From Nitrospira sp. (GTDB taxonomy: Bacteria; Nitrospirota; Nitrospiria; Nitrospirales; Nitrospiraceae), in contig VGXC01000021.1 of NCBI GenBank assembly GCA_016873495.1, positions 1 to 61,049 on the forward strand: DNA of 61,049 nt, in the 5' to 3' direction. The position numbers and the translations under genes are program-made. Position 1 is the first letter of the stretch; each line of letters begins with the position of its first letter. The notes below the pieces were generated by a model. That model had not been told where the DNA came from and did not search any database. It saw nothing but the letters and a program-made list of their open reading frames with translations. This document shows positions 7,555 through 15,923 of this stretch, piece after piece.

Positions 7555-8751
7555 TCAGAAAATCGTCTCGGGGCCGGCCAGTCGGAGCGGGAGGCCGCGC
7601 CAGTCCAGCGGGCGAAACTCGATTTTTTCCGGGCCGCGTGCCGGAGCGGTCTGGTCCGGTTGGGAAGGCCGTTCCTCCAGCGTGGCGGTCACGGTGCGGT
7701 AGGTGCCGTCCCGCAGAATCTTCATCGAAATAGTCTGGCCGACCTTGAGGCTTCGGAACACGGTCGCATACTGTTCCGGCGTGCGCAGGTCCTGCCCGTT
7801 GACGGCGAGCAGAATATCGCCTCCCAGCACCAAGGGGTCCCCCTTCACGACGATGGGCAGATCCCCGGCGCGCAACCCGGCTTTCTCGGCCGGGCTACCC
7901 TTGGCCACCCCGGCGATCAGGACCCCCTTGGCCAGGGGCAGGGCGAACAGGTCGATGATGTCGTCGGACAGGAGCTTGCCGGTAATGCCCAACCAGGGAC
8001 GCACCACCCGGCCGCGGGCTTGCAATTCGCCCACCACGCCCTTCACCAGACTGATCGGGATCGCAAAGCCGATGTTCTGCGCCCCGGCCAGGATCGTCGT
8101 GTTGATGCCGATCACGCGGCCTTCCTGGTCCACCAGGGGGCCGCCGCTGTTGCCGGGATTGATCGGGGCGCTGGTCTGGATCACCGGGTCGCGAATCGGG
8201 CCGGCGCTCTCGGGGCCGGCCCCCATCCCGCTGATAATGCCGGTGGTCAGGGCATAGCCGAGCCCGAAGGGATGGCCGATGGCGAGGACCTTCTGCCCGA
8301 TCTCCAGATGGTCTGAGTCGCCCAAGATGGCCGCGGCTCGGTGCTCCTTGGGCAGCGCCACCCGGAGCAGCGCCAGGTCCGTCGCCGCATCGCTGCCGAC
8401 GACCTCGGCCGGCAACCGCGTGCCGCCATAGAGATGCACCAGAATGCTGGTTGCCCCCTCCACCACGTGCGCGTTCGTCAAGATCAAACCCTGCTCGCTC
8501 CAGACCAAGCCGGCGCCGATGGACGAGCCGGGCGGTCCGGCCGCGGGGTTCGTGCTGGCAAACGCGGCGGCAATGAACACGGTGGTCGGCGCCACCTTCT
8601 TATAGATGCGGATCGTATTCTCTTGATCGGTCTCGCGCGGCGAGGGGGCGGCCTGGCCCACCGAAGGGACCGAGAGAGCAAAGGCCCACGAAATCAAAAG
8701 TCCCAGACTTAAGAGGAGTCGTTGCAACCCGTTCCTGGTCGTTGCTGTCAT
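7555..8751 (-). CDS. HtrA/DegP-type serine protease with PDZ domain
   Basis: A periplasmic quality-control protease of the trypsin-like HtrA class, 398 residues. A signal peptide covers residues about 1-34 (cut near GQAA). The trypsin domain has the triad His95 (TNAHVVEG), Asp125 (ATDLALL) and Ser202 (PGNSGGPL). One PDZ domain follows at about residues 250-365, then a Pro-rich tail. With one PDZ it resembles DegS or short HtrA proteins rather than DegP. There is no membrane anchor after the signal. No operon partner is visible. Confidence 0.9.
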   Translation of the reverse strand: MTATTRNGLQRLLLSLGLLISWAFALSVPSVGQAAPSPRETDQENTIRIYKKVAPTTVFIAAAFASTNPAAGPPGSSIGAGLVWSEQGLILTNAHVVEGATSILVHLYGGTRLPAEVVGSDAATDLALLRVALPKEHRAAAILGDSDHLEIGQKVLAIGHPFGLGYALTTGIISGMGAGPESAGPIRDPVIQTSAPINPGNSGGPLVDQEGRVIGINTTILAGAQNIGFAIPISLVKGVVGELQARGRVVRPWLGITGKLLSDDIIDLFALPLAKGVLIAGVAKGSPAEKAGLRAGDLPIVVKGDPLVLGGDILLAVNGQDLRTPEQYATVFRSLKVGQTISMKILRDGTYRTVTATLEERPSQPDQTAPARGPEKIEFRPLDWRGLPLRLAGPETIF

Positions 8752-8929
8752 GGGCGGGAATGTCCTTGTGTAAACGACTGTTGCGCTGGTTTGGTCTTAT
8801 CGTCCGAATCGGGCCGGGACTTAAATGGCCTGCGCAGCCGGATCGGCAGTCTTCGCGCCCGACCCCTCGCACCCGATGTCCGTTTCTCAACGGACTTGAG
8901 CGGGAGCCTCGGTATGCCGATCATTTGAA

Positions 8930-8958
8930 TTGGCAAGCCTTGACCGTGACGGTACAAT
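8930..8958 (+). promoter_or_regulatory. Putative sigma-70 promoter
   Basis: TTGGCA (8930-8935), a 17-bp spacer and TACAAT (8953-8958) form a good promoter match in the 288-bp gap between the HtrA gene and the gene at 9040. I see nothing else in that gap. Confidence 0.5.
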
Positions 8959-9039
8959 TCCCACCGTGTGACCTGCGCGCCATGGTGGGCGCCTGTGCCT
9001 AGTGGCGAGCGTTCATTCACTTTAATAAGGAAGACGATC

Positions 9040-9426
9040 ATGGGACCTGAGATCGTACTGGTCGTGACCGTGTATGTCTGTTCCGGCACCAATACCTTTC
9101 TCGATCACCCCCAGGAAGGCTGTTCGGCGCTGTCGGAGCAGGAGTCGAAGGGCGGATTTGGCATGGCCGAGTCCTCCAAGAACCGTCGATCGAGAGTTGG
9201 GCTCAATCGAGGGACGGCCTCGGACAGAGATCTCCCGCCTGGACAGATGCTCGTCGAGCAGAAGAAGGCCCTGCGCCTGCAACATTGCCGGGACTATGAG
9301 GAGTGGATCGCGTTGGGCAAGAAGGTGCATGGACGCAAGGGCGCCACGCGAGAAGAGATGGAGCGGCACCACCTGCTCAGCCAGAGCTTCGCGAAAGTGC
9401 CTACGCCTAAGTGTGAGCCTAGTTAA
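9040..9426 (+). CDS. Hypothetical protein, possibly exported
   Basis: I do not recognise this 128-residue protein. The start is short and hydrophobic (MGPEIVLVVTVYVC), perhaps a weak signal, followed by a polar segment with GTNTFLDHPQEGC, which loosely resembles small DUF4124-type periplasmic proteins. The second half is basic and helix-prone. I chose the ATG at 9040 because AAGGAAGA lies before it and a good promoter sits 82 bp upstream; a longer frame from 8968 lacks a ribosome site. An overlapping minus-strand frame looks like a shadow. Existence of the gene is likely but not certain. Confidence 0.5.
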   Translation: MGPEIVLVVTVYVCSGTNTFLDHPQEGCSALSEQESKGGFGMAESSKNRRSRVGLNRGTASDRDLPPGQMLVEQKKALRLQHCRDYEEWIALGKKVHGRKGATREEMERHHLLSQSFAKVPTPKCEPS

Positions 9427-9536
9427 AACAACGCTCGCCTTCCAACTTCCCTTATCTGAGGCTCGGCCAAATCTGTTGTTGGACCCCGCTTGCATAAAGT
9501 GTGAGCGGCTCATCCCACCTGGTCCGCCGACTCTTT

Positions 9537-10133
9537 CTATGGAGCGAGCGGGATCGTCAGCAGCAGCCCGCCCATGACGCTCTGGAGCTTGAAATCCTTC
9601 TTCGAACTGTCCGGATGGGCGTTATGGCAGCCGATGCAGCTCTGAGAAACCGCTTTATCGGCATAAAGGGCTTGGAAGTAGCGCGTTTTGCCCTCGGTAG
9701 TGAAGCCTGTGTAAGGGCGATCGCTATTGGCCTGGATTGCCGCCAGCCCGGCCTTCTCGAAGTCGGTCCTGGGGCTGTTCCGTTTGTTGATGGGCCAATT
9801 GCTGATCAGTCGAAATCGAAGACCGGTCCTCTGCTCCGCTACCAACCGGCCGGCCTCGATCAAAAATTGAGCCGGCAAGGGGAGCCGTCCGCTCTCTCGC
9901 CAATTTTCTGCAGCCGAGACAATACCGCGCATCTGCATCCGCTCCACCACCTCCGTGGTGTACACCGCTCGATCTGCCTGAATGACGGCATGCAGATATT
10001 CGGCAACCATTTCGGGGGGGATGCCATGGGGTGGATCGATGACCTTGCTTCCCGAAGAGACCTCCAACTGGCCGAGAAGGCAAGTGACGAATGCGCCGAT
10101 AGCGAGTCCCCACCCAAAACTATTTCGATGCAT
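9537..10133 (-). CDS. Tll0287-like (DUF3365) haem c protein
   Basis: A 198-residue envelope protein with an N-terminal hydrophobic segment (residues 8-22) and one c-type haem site, CIGCH at 166-170, within CIGCHNAHP...FKLQSVMGG, the signature of the Tll0287-like/DUF3365 domain. Such domains bind haem outside the cytoplasm and often serve as redox or gas sensors fused to kinases; here the domain stands alone. I chose the ATG at 10133 because AAGGAG sits 8 bp before it; a longer frame from 10193 adds an unlikely charged leader. No cytochrome c maturation or electron-transfer gene is adjacent. Confidence 0.82.
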   Translation of the reverse strand: MHRNSFGWGLAIGAFVTCLLGQLEVSSGSKVIDPPHGIPPEMVAEYLHAVIQADRAVYTTEVVERMQMRGIVSAAENWRESGRLPLPAQFLIEAGRLVAEQRTGLRFRLISNWPINKRNSPRTDFEKAGLAAIQANSDRPYTGFTTEGKTRYFQALYADKAVSQSCIGCHNAHPDSSKKDFKLQSVMGGLLLTIPLAP

Positions 10134-10467
10134 GCCGTACTCTCCTTTTTTAGGCTGTTCCTGACAAGGCTCGTGCGCAGCGTTGCTTCGCACCCTCTCG
10201 CAGCAAGGAGCGCGAAGCGAGGCAGAACCACATCATCGACACGTTGCAAAATCATGCGCTGAAACGCTTGAAAGATCAACTAGCCATGCTTGTCCGGTCG
10301 TGATCGGTTTGAAGAATAGAACTGTGTGTGGAGTAGAGGGATCGCCAGGGAGTGTCGGGGCGATGGTGCTGCGGTGTGCCATGACCTTACCTTTATGATA
10401 TGTTCGCATCTGGCCGAGGCACGACACCTCTTCTTCCGGACCTCTTGTAGTAGAAGGAACCTTCGCA
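10134..10467. other. Divergent intergenic region, no gene seen
   Basis: This 334-bp gap separates the minus-strand haem protein from the plus-strand GDT1-type gene. It must hold both promoters. I see no convincing -35/-10 pair, no RNA gene and no strong repeat; small frames here have no recognisable product. Confidence 0.5.
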
Positions 10468-10743
10468 ATGATGACGCTGTGGCCCATTTTCGTGACCGTG
10501 TTTCTGGCGGAACTCGGGGATAAAACCCAGCTCGCCACGCTCTTGTTTGCGGCGGATCGGCACGTCAGCAAGGTCGGCGTATTTGCCGCCGCCTCCGCGG
10601 CGCTCGTGCTGTCCAGTCTGATCGCCGTCCTGGTGGGCTCGCAGCTCTCGCTCTATGTCGCGCCGCGGGTACTGAAGCTCGTGGCGGGGGTAGGGTTCGT
10701 CGCCATCGGCATCTGGGTCTTGTTCGATGCCCGCGCCAGCTAG
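10468..10743 (+). CDS. Half-size TMEM165/GDT1 (UPF0016) transporter
   Basis: A 91-residue inner-membrane protein with three predicted helices (about 5-25, 33-55, 62-85) and one copy of the family motif ExGDKTQ (ELGDKTQLAT, residues 14-23). Members exchange Mn2+ or Ca2+ for protons. Most have two such units, fused or as two neighbouring small genes; here only one unit is present, so it would have to work as a homodimer or with a partner encoded elsewhere. AGAAGGAACC lies upstream as ribosome site. The YedK-type gene follows after 43 bp. Confidence 0.85.
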   Translation: MMTLWPIFVTVFLAELGDKTQLATLLFAADRHVSKVGVFAAASAALVLSSLIAVLVGSQLSLYVAPRVLKLVAGVGFVAIGIWVLFDARAS

Positions 10744-10786
10744 CCCGTGAGTTTTTTCTTGTGACGCCTAGAACCGACTCTTAGCC

Positions 10787-11458
10787 ATGTGCGGGCGCTT
10801 TTCTCAAACAGCATCCCCGGAAGTCGTCGCTGAGCAGTTCGGCCTCGACGACGTTCCGCTCTTCCTCAAGCCCCGTTACAACATCGCCCCCTCTCAACCG
10901 GTGGCCGTCGTCCGTGCCCACCTTGGATCAGGCAAGCGGGAGTGCGTGCTCCTTCGGTGGGGGCTCATTCCTTCGTGGGCCAAGGACCCGGCTATCGGCT
11001 ACAAGATGATCAACGCCAGAGCCGAGACCGCCTCAGAGAAGCCCGCCTTTCGCGGGCCGTTTCGAAATAGACGGTGCCTCATCCTGGCCGACGGATTCTA
11101 TGAATGGCAGCGAGAGGGGAAACGGAAGCAGCCGTTCTACATCCGGCTCAAAGATCGTGGCCCCTTCGCCTTCGCCGGGCTCTGGGACAAGTGGGAACCT
11201 CAAGGAGGGGAAGCGGTCGAATCCTGCACCATCCTGACGACGGGCCCCAATGACGTTTTGAGGCCGATTCACGAACGGATGCCGGTCATCGTGGATCCCC
11301 AGGCCTATAACCTCTGGCTCAATCCGACCGTGCAGCAGGTGGAAGCCATCCAGCCGATCCTGCAACCCTGTCCCGCTGACCGGATGGAGGCCTACCCCGT
11401 GAGCCTCCTCGTCAACAATCCCCGACACGATGCTCCAGCCTGTCTGGAACCGGCTTGA
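10787..11458 (+). CDS. SRAP-domain abasic-site crosslinking protein (YedK/HMCES)
   Basis: A 223-residue SOS-response-associated (SRAP) protein. The family forms a thiazolidine link between its Cys2 and abasic sites in single-stranded DNA, protecting them. The catalytic Cys is at position 2 once Met is removed (MCGRFSQ). Other conserved pieces are RYNIAPSQ, the Asn in INARAET, Glu in DGFYEW and His in HERMPVI, so the active site is complete. Length is normal. It is often LexA-regulated in other bacteria; I see no clear SOS box here. Confidence 0.93.
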   Translation: MCGRFSQTASPEVVAEQFGLDDVPLFLKPRYNIAPSQPVAVVRAHLGSGKRECVLLRWGLIPSWAKDPAIGYKMINARAETASEKPAFRGPFRNRRCLILADGFYEWQREGKRKQPFYIRLKDRGPFAFAGLWDKWEPQGGEAVESCTILTTGPNDVLRPIHERMPVIVDPQAYNLWLNPTVQQVEAIQPILQPCPADRMEAYPVSLLVNNPRHDAPACLEPA

Positions 11459-11469
11459 ACACAGCAGAG

Positions 11470-12336
11470 CTAGGCCGAGAGTAACCGGCTGCGCAGCCAG
11501 ATGCCGGCGGCGAGGGCGAGGCGGTGCGCCGGGGCGACGGTGATGCGGGGGCCGAAGACCTTGTAGTCGCTTGCAATGATTCGATCCAGGATGCGGCTAT
11601 ACACCCCGCGCATGATTTCGGCGGGCGTTAGGGCTTGCCGGTCGGCTTTGGGCATCTGCCGGATCGCCTGCCTGGCCTTGTCATAGTAGCTTTTGGCCCG
11701 CTCAGTTTGAAACTGCATCAGCTCTCGAAACGCCGGCGAATACTCCTTCCCCAGCATCTCTTCCTCCCGATAGCCGAATCGCGCCAGCTCGTCTTGCGGC
11801 AGGTAGATGCGGCCCCGGTCCGCGTCGGTGCCCAGGTCGCGGAGGATGTTGGTGAGCTGGAAAGCCATGCCGAGGTCGATTGCATAGTCGCGCGCGAGCG
11901 GGGATCGCGTGCCGAAGACGTGCAGGCAGATGAGCCCCACCACGGAGGCCGCCCGGTAGCAGTAGCGCGCCAGGTCGTCGAAGGTCTTGTAGCGCAGGGT
12001 GGTTAGGTCCATCTCCATGCCGGCGATAAGATCGTCGAAGTATTGTTTCGGAATCGCCAGGGCCTTGACCTGTTGGGCCAAACTGATCGTCACCGGATGG
12101 GTGGGGGCGCCGCGATAGGCGGCGGCCAGTTCTTCCCGCCACCGGGCGATGGTTTGCTGCGGGTCGGTCCCGGCCGGCGCCTCGTCCACGGCGTTGTCCA
12201 CTTCCCGGCAGAAGGCATAAACCGTGTACATGGCTTCGCGCCGCGCCTGGGGGAGGAAGAAGAACGAGTAATAGAAATTGCTCCCGCTCTGTTTCGTGAG
12301 GGCCGTGCAATAGGCTTGGGCGTCAGTAGGAGTCAT
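11470..12336 (-). CDS. hpnD: Presqualene diphosphate synthase HpnD-like
   Basis: A squalene/phytoene synthase-family enzyme, about 288 residues, that joins two farnesyl diphosphates. It best fits HpnD, the presqualene diphosphate synthase of hopanoid makers, from the start SGSNFYYSFFFLP, the first Asp-rich motif (FCREVDNAVDE) and the second (RDLGTDADRGRIYLP). I placed the start at the ATG at 12336 (MTPTDAQAYC) by comparison with the family; a GTG at 12366 in the same frame is an alternative. The gene is the last of a minus-strand run with a B12-binding-like protein and a HAD phosphatase. HpnC and HpnE are not in the window. Confidence 0.85.
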   Translation of the reverse strand: MTPTDAQAYCTALTKQSGSNFYYSFFFLPQARREAMYTVYAFCREVDNAVDEAPAGTDPQQTIARWREELAAAYRGAPTHPVTISLAQQVKALAIPKQYFDDLIAGMEMDLTTLRYKTFDDLARYCYRAASVVGLICLHVFGTRSPLARDYAIDLGMAFQLTNILRDLGTDADRGRIYLPQDELARFGYREEEMLGKEYSPAFRELMQFQTERAKSYYDKARQAIRQMPKADRQALTPAEIMRGVYSRILDRIIASDYKVFGPRITVAPAHRLALAAGIWLRSRLLSA

Positions 12337-12347
12337 GGGAACCGAGG

Positions 12348-13286
12348 CTATGCCGGTTGAGCCCACCGTTGGGCTTGCGCAGGGGTTGGTTGTTCACGGT
12401 CCGGAAAGAGTTCCGGGTGCAAGAGGGAAGCGAGGATGGCGACCCCGTCGACCAGGCGGGGGCCGGGACGGCTGAAATAGGCGGCGGCGTCCACGGCGTA
12501 GACTCGATGTTGTCGAACCGCCGGCAGGTCCTGCCAGGCTGGCCACCTGTTTTGGGGCGGGTGGGCTTCCAGTTCGCGCAGGGTCCGTTCGACGGAAAAG
12601 CCGCAAGCCATGATGATCAGGACCTCTGGCTGGGCCGTTTGCACCTGCTCCCAGGTCACTCTGGTGGATGGTTTGCCGGCCGTGCCGAGCATGTCACGGC
12701 CCCCGGCCCAGTCCACCATTTCGGGGACCCAATGGCCGCCTAGGTAGAGCGGGTCGAGCCATTCCAAGCAGACGACTTTCGGCCTGGTCTTGCCCGCGGA
12801 GACTCGCTCGCGGATGGCTTGCAAGCGGGATTGCAGCGAGGCGGCGAACGCGGCGCCCTTGCCCGCCTGCCCGGTTGCCGCGCCGATGCGTTCCACGTCA
12901 TGGATGACGTCCGTGAGGCTGCTCGGGTTCAGCGTGAGCAGGCGGGGCTGTGTGGGCAGTTGTTGAATGGCCTGTTCCAATTGGCCTGGTGTTACGGCGC
13001 AGACCTGGCAGAGGTCCTGGGTGATGACGAGGTCCGGCTGCGCCTGGGCGAACAGACGTTCGTCGAGGGCATAGAGCCGTTCCCCTTCTGCCAGGGTGTC
13101 CCGCACCTGCCGGTCGATCTCCGCACTGTCGGATCGTTCCGCGTCGATGGCCGGGGTGACCAGGACCGGTTTCTGGCGCATGGCTGGCGGATAGTCGCAT
13201 TCGTGGCTGACCCCAACCACGTCGTCCGCAAGGCCGAGGGCGGCCACGACTTCGGTGGCGCCGGGTAGAAGGGAGCAGATTCTCAT
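12348..13286 (-). CDS. Cobalamin-binding-like protein (BtuF fold) without signal peptide
   Basis: A 312-residue protein with the BtuF/FecB-type substrate-binding fold: it begins MRICSLLPGATE, contains DLVITQDLCQVC and ends with FSRPGPRLVDGV, all typical of B12-binding members. Usual BtuF proteins are periplasmic, but this one starts directly in the fold with no signal peptide, so it is probably cytoplasmic, like the stand-alone cobalamin-binding proteins found in many genomes. No BtuC/BtuD genes are nearby. The window also encodes a B12-dependent RNR and a B12-binding radical SAM protein, so corrinoids matter here. The HAD gene ends 1 bp before its start and hpnD follows within about 11 bp. 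Confidence 0.8.
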   Translation of the reverse strand: MRICSLLPGATEVVAALGLADDVVGVSHECDYPPAMRQKPVLVTPAIDAERSDSAEIDRQVRDTLAEGERLYALDERLFAQAQPDLVITQDLCQVCAVTPGQLEQAIQQLPTQPRLLTLNPSSLTDVIHDVERIGAATGQAGKGAAFAASLQSRLQAIRERVSAGKTRPKVVCLEWLDPLYLGGHWVPEMVDWAGGRDMLGTAGKPSTRVTWEQVQTAQPEVLIIMACGFSVERTLRELEAHPPQNRWPAWQDLPAVRQHRVYAVDAAAYFSRPGPRLVDGVAILASLLHPELFPDREQPTPAQAQRWAQPA

Positions 13287-13287
13287 G

Positions 13288-13986
13288 CTAGGTTCCGTTC
13301 TTCCACAACCGGCTTTCGAGTTCGGCCAAGTTCACGTCCGCCAGGGAATGGGTGAGGGCATCCGCCTCCCGCAGTTCCTCCACCTTGTGCGTGTTCACCA
13401 CGGCCAGGACTTTCATGCCCGCAGCGTGAGCGGCCCGGATGCCGGGAATGGAGTCTTCGATCACCAGGCAGTCCGCGGCGGCGAGGGGCTGTTGCCCCGG
13501 TTGTGTCCGGCGGTTCAGGGCGGCCAGCGCATGGAGGAAGCCTTCGGGATTCGGCTTGCCAAGCCGGACATCCTCCGAACTGGTGATGTGTTCGAATTCC
13601 TTCCGGATGCCGGCTTGCTCGAGGATATATTCGATTTCATGCCGGAGGGCGCCGGAGGCGATGGCCAGGCGGTGCCGGGTGGCCGCCTCCCGCACCAGTT
13701 CGCGCACGCCGGGAAAGATCACCAAGTGGTGCCGGATATAGGCCAGGTAGGCCTTCGCTTTGCGTGCGACCAAGTCCTGGATCAGTGAGGGCGGGGTGGG
13801 ACGTCCGTGCGCAGCCAGGACCGCGGCGAAGCAGCCCTTGTCGTCGAATCCGAGGTACTTGGCGTAATAGTCGGCTTCCGTGAGAGGCAGGCCGATTTCC
13901 GCCAGCACCTGGCGGAACATCGCGAAGTGGATCGGCTCGTTATCGGCCACCACTCCGTCGAAATCGAAAATGATTGCTCGCAACAT
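13288..13986 (-). CDS. HAD-family phosphatase (beta-phosphoglucomutase-like)
   Basis: A 232-residue haloacid dehalogenase-superfamily hydrolase. Motif I is DFDGVVADN at residues 8-16 with both catalytic aspartates, motif II is the SG of IASGALR, the loop-4 acids are in VIEDSIPGI. A helical cap between motifs I and II resembles beta-phosphoglucomutase and phosphoglycolate phosphatase. The exact substrate cannot be told from sequence. It is the first gene of the minus-strand run to hpnD, with a promoter-like extended -10 and a triple direct repeat upstream. Confidence 0.87.
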   Translation of the reverse strand: MLRAIIFDFDGVVADNEPIHFAMFRQVLAEIGLPLTEADYYAKYLGFDDKGCFAAVLAAHGRPTPPSLIQDLVARKAKAYLAYIRHHLVIFPGVRELVREAATRHRLAIASGALRHEIEYILEQAGIRKEFEHITSSEDVRLGKPNPEGFLHALAALNRRTQPGQQPLAAADCLVIEDSIPGIRAAHAAGMKVLAVVNTHKVEELREADALTHSLADVNLAELESRLWKNGT

Positions 13987-13992
13987 GCTTGT

Positions 13993-14039
13993 GTCTCAAA
14001 GTCGGAAGGTCTGTAAAGTCGAACAGTCTGCAAAGTTGA
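13993..14039. repeat. Triple ~17-bp direct repeat in leader region
   Basis: Three related units start at 13993, 14009 and 14026 (GTCTCAAAGTCGG, GTCTGTAAAGTCGA, GTCTGCAAAGTTGA), period 16-17 bp. They lie between the HAD start codon and its probable promoter. They could be regulator sites or a small tandem repeat. Confidence 0.65.
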
Positions 14040-14118
14040 CCAGTCGTTACCCGCAAAGATTGCCGACGTGAGAACTCTCAGACATGGCGACTGTCCGGCC
14101 TCGCAACGACCGGCCCGC

Positions 14119-14127
14119 ATTATAGCA
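14119..14127 (-). promoter_or_regulatory. Extended -10 promoter element (TGCTATAAT)
   Basis: On the minus strand TGCTATAAT is a perfect extended -10 box, about 130 bp upstream of the HAD gene. The -35 region is weak, as often with extended -10 promoters. Confidence 0.5.
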
Positions 14128-14160
14128 TGGGCGTCCGGAGGGTTAGAGCCGTATTGGGCG

Positions 14161-14178
14161 GAGCGGACGAGTCCGCTC
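14161..14178 (-). terminator. Perfect hairpin after the SH3-like gene
   Basis: GAGCGGAC-GA-GTCCGCTC is an 8-bp perfect stem with a 2-nt centre, 15 bp past the stop of the minus-strand SH3-like gene. There is no T-run, so it is only a possible terminator. Confidence 0.4.
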
Positions 14179-14192
14179 GGACCCAGTTAGGG

Positions 14193-14978
14193 TTACGGCT
14201 TGGCCTGCAGTTGTTTTTCGGAGATCCAGCCCGTTGCGCCCTGAGTGGTACGGATTGAATAGACCCAGCTGTTGTTTCGAAGTTCGCCGTCCTGCACCGT
14301 TGCGGCCGTGTTCGCCGCCACCGTAGGTCCGGGGCGGCTGCTGCCCGGGTCGGCCATCAGGGAAACGGGCCCGGTCGGTTTTGTCGGGTCTGCCAAGATT
14401 ACCACGGGCTGGCCCTCCCTGAAGAGTGGCGAGAAGCCTGTCGAAGCGGCCGGCGCCGGTTTCGGTGGAGCCGGAGACATCGCGCTCGGCATTGCCGGAG
14501 ACGGGGCCGATGCCATGGCCGGCATGGGGCTCTTGGGCTGGGCCGGAGCGCTCGGCGCGGTTGGCAGGGCCTGCGGAGGCAGGGCCGATGAAGGCGCCTG
14601 GGCTGCCGCTGGCGGAGCCATCGCGGTCGGCGGCGCGTCGGGATTGGGCAGTGTCGCCGGGGCGTGCGCCGCTTGGGGGGCGGGGGGCGCGGACGCCGGA
14701 GGCGGATCTTCCGCTGGACCCATCAGAATACCGGGGTCTATCGCGACGTAGAGGCCGGCTCCTGCTACGGCGGCCAGCAGCACCAGCTTGATCATTTTTG
14801 GTTTCTTGTCGTCCTCCGGTCCCTGGGAATCGCCTCCTTCGTCATCCGCTGGGGCGGTCTCGTCCAGGTCTGCGACGGTCTCGTCCACTTCCAGATCCGG
14901 CTCCGGCTCGCGGGCGAATAGAATGTTCCAGGCGGGAAGACTGCTGACGGCCGCTGGGCCGCCGGACGCTGTGAACAT
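14193..14978 (-). CDS. Single-pass membrane protein with SH3-like C-terminal domain
   Basis: A 261-residue protein in four parts: an acidic N-terminal region (1-58), a transmembrane helix (62-80), a long Pro/Ala/Met-rich linker (88-180) and a C-terminal domain (about 183-261) that looks like a bacterial SH3 domain, ending GATGWISEKQLQ. The layout suggests a cytoplasmic acidic tail and a periplasmic SH3 domain held out from the membrane, perhaps on peptidoglycan. Function unknown. The linker is low complexity and GC-rich. Confidence 0.7.
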   Translation of the reverse strand: MFTASGGPAAVSSLPAWNILFAREPEPDLEVDETVADLDETAPADDEGGDSQGPEDDKKPKMIKLVLLAAVAGAGLYVAIDPGILMGPAEDPPPASAPPAPQAAHAPATLPNPDAPPTAMAPPAAAQAPSSALPPQALPTAPSAPAQPKSPMPAMASAPSPAMPSAMSPAPPKPAPAASTGFSPLFREGQPVVILADPTKPTGPVSLMADPGSSRPGPTVAANTAATVQDGELRNNSWVYSIRTTQGATGWISEKQLQAKP

Positions 14979-15095
14979 TAGACTCCTCCTTCCCTCACGG
15001 GACTTGCATCGCGCTTAAGAGAGCATGTACTTACCATCGTCCTGCAGTCCTGTCAAACGCTTCCCATCGTGAAGGCAAGCGGCGGGATCGCACTG

Positions 15096-15923
15096 TCAGG
15101 CGATCAGGAGCCCGGCGTAGCCGACGACGGAGTCGTGGTCTCCGGTGATGTCGCCGGAGGTGGCATAACGAACGAGAGAGGCGCTGCCGGCGCCCAGGGT
15201 GCGTGCTGCATGGAGCAGGGCCACGGTGGCTCCATAGCCGCACATGGTGATGCGGTGGGCGCGCACGGCTGTGCCCAATCCCTCCGGGTTCAGATTTTGG
15301 ATGGCCTCGATCGCATGGCGGTCCTTGGCTCTGGTCACGGTATCGGACTCATAGTGGGTCAGGTCGGTGCTGGCCACGAGCAAGGGCCGATGTGCCTTGC
15401 CTTCGCGGTCGGCCACTTCGCGTAGGATGTCGCCCAGGTGCCGGCCCAGGTCCGCGTAGGCCCGGTCTGGCAGGTGGCCGAGCAGGATCGGGACGATCCG
15501 TACGTCCGGCCGGAACCGCCGCAGGAACGGCAATTGAACCTCCAGGCAATGTTCATGTTGGTGCGCAGTCCGGTCGGCTTGCGCCTCCGGATCGCGAGCC
15601 ACAATGATTTCCGCGAGCGCCTCGTCCACCTCCAGAGCTCCGCCCGGCATCAGCCATGTCCCCTGGGCATAGACGGACAACGGCGGTCCCACGCCGCGAT
15701 GATTGGGGCCGAGCAGGATAACGGTTTGCGGCAGGGCGACGCGGCCGTAGACGGCGCCGGCCACGTGGCCGGAATACATGAGCCCTGCATGGGGACAGAC
15801 GAGGGCGATGGCGGGAGTCGGCACGGCGGTGGATTCGGTGTATCGGGCGACGTCGGCGGCGAGAGTGTCCGCGTCGGCGCTGTAGAACTGCCCTGCGACG
15901 GCAGGCTGGCGAATCGTAGCCAT
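15096..15923 (-). CDS. amrB: MEMO1-family protein (AmmeMemoRadiSam system protein B)
   Basis: A 275-residue Memo-family protein, class III dioxygenase fold. It shows the conserved starts RQPAVAGQFYSAD and CPHAGLMYSGHVAG, the LLGPNHRG loop, the EHCLEVQLPF motif and STDLTHYES; the His residues are candidate metal ligands. In many bacteria and archaea this gene clusters with an AMMECR1 gene and a radical SAM gene; neither is adjacent here. Biochemical role in bacteria is not established. Confidence 0.88.
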   Translation of the reverse strand: MATIRQPAVAGQFYSADADTLAADVARYTESTAVPTPAIALVCPHAGLMYSGHVAGAVYGRVALPQTVILLGPNHRGVGPPLSVYAQGTWLMPGGALEVDEALAEIIVARDPEAQADRTAHQHEHCLEVQLPFLRRFRPDVRIVPILLGHLPDRAYADLGRHLGDILREVADREGKAHRPLLVASTDLTHYESDTVTRAKDRHAIEAIQNLNPEGLGTAVRAHRITMCGYGATVALLHAARTLGAGSASLVRYATSGDITGDHDSVVGYAGLLIA

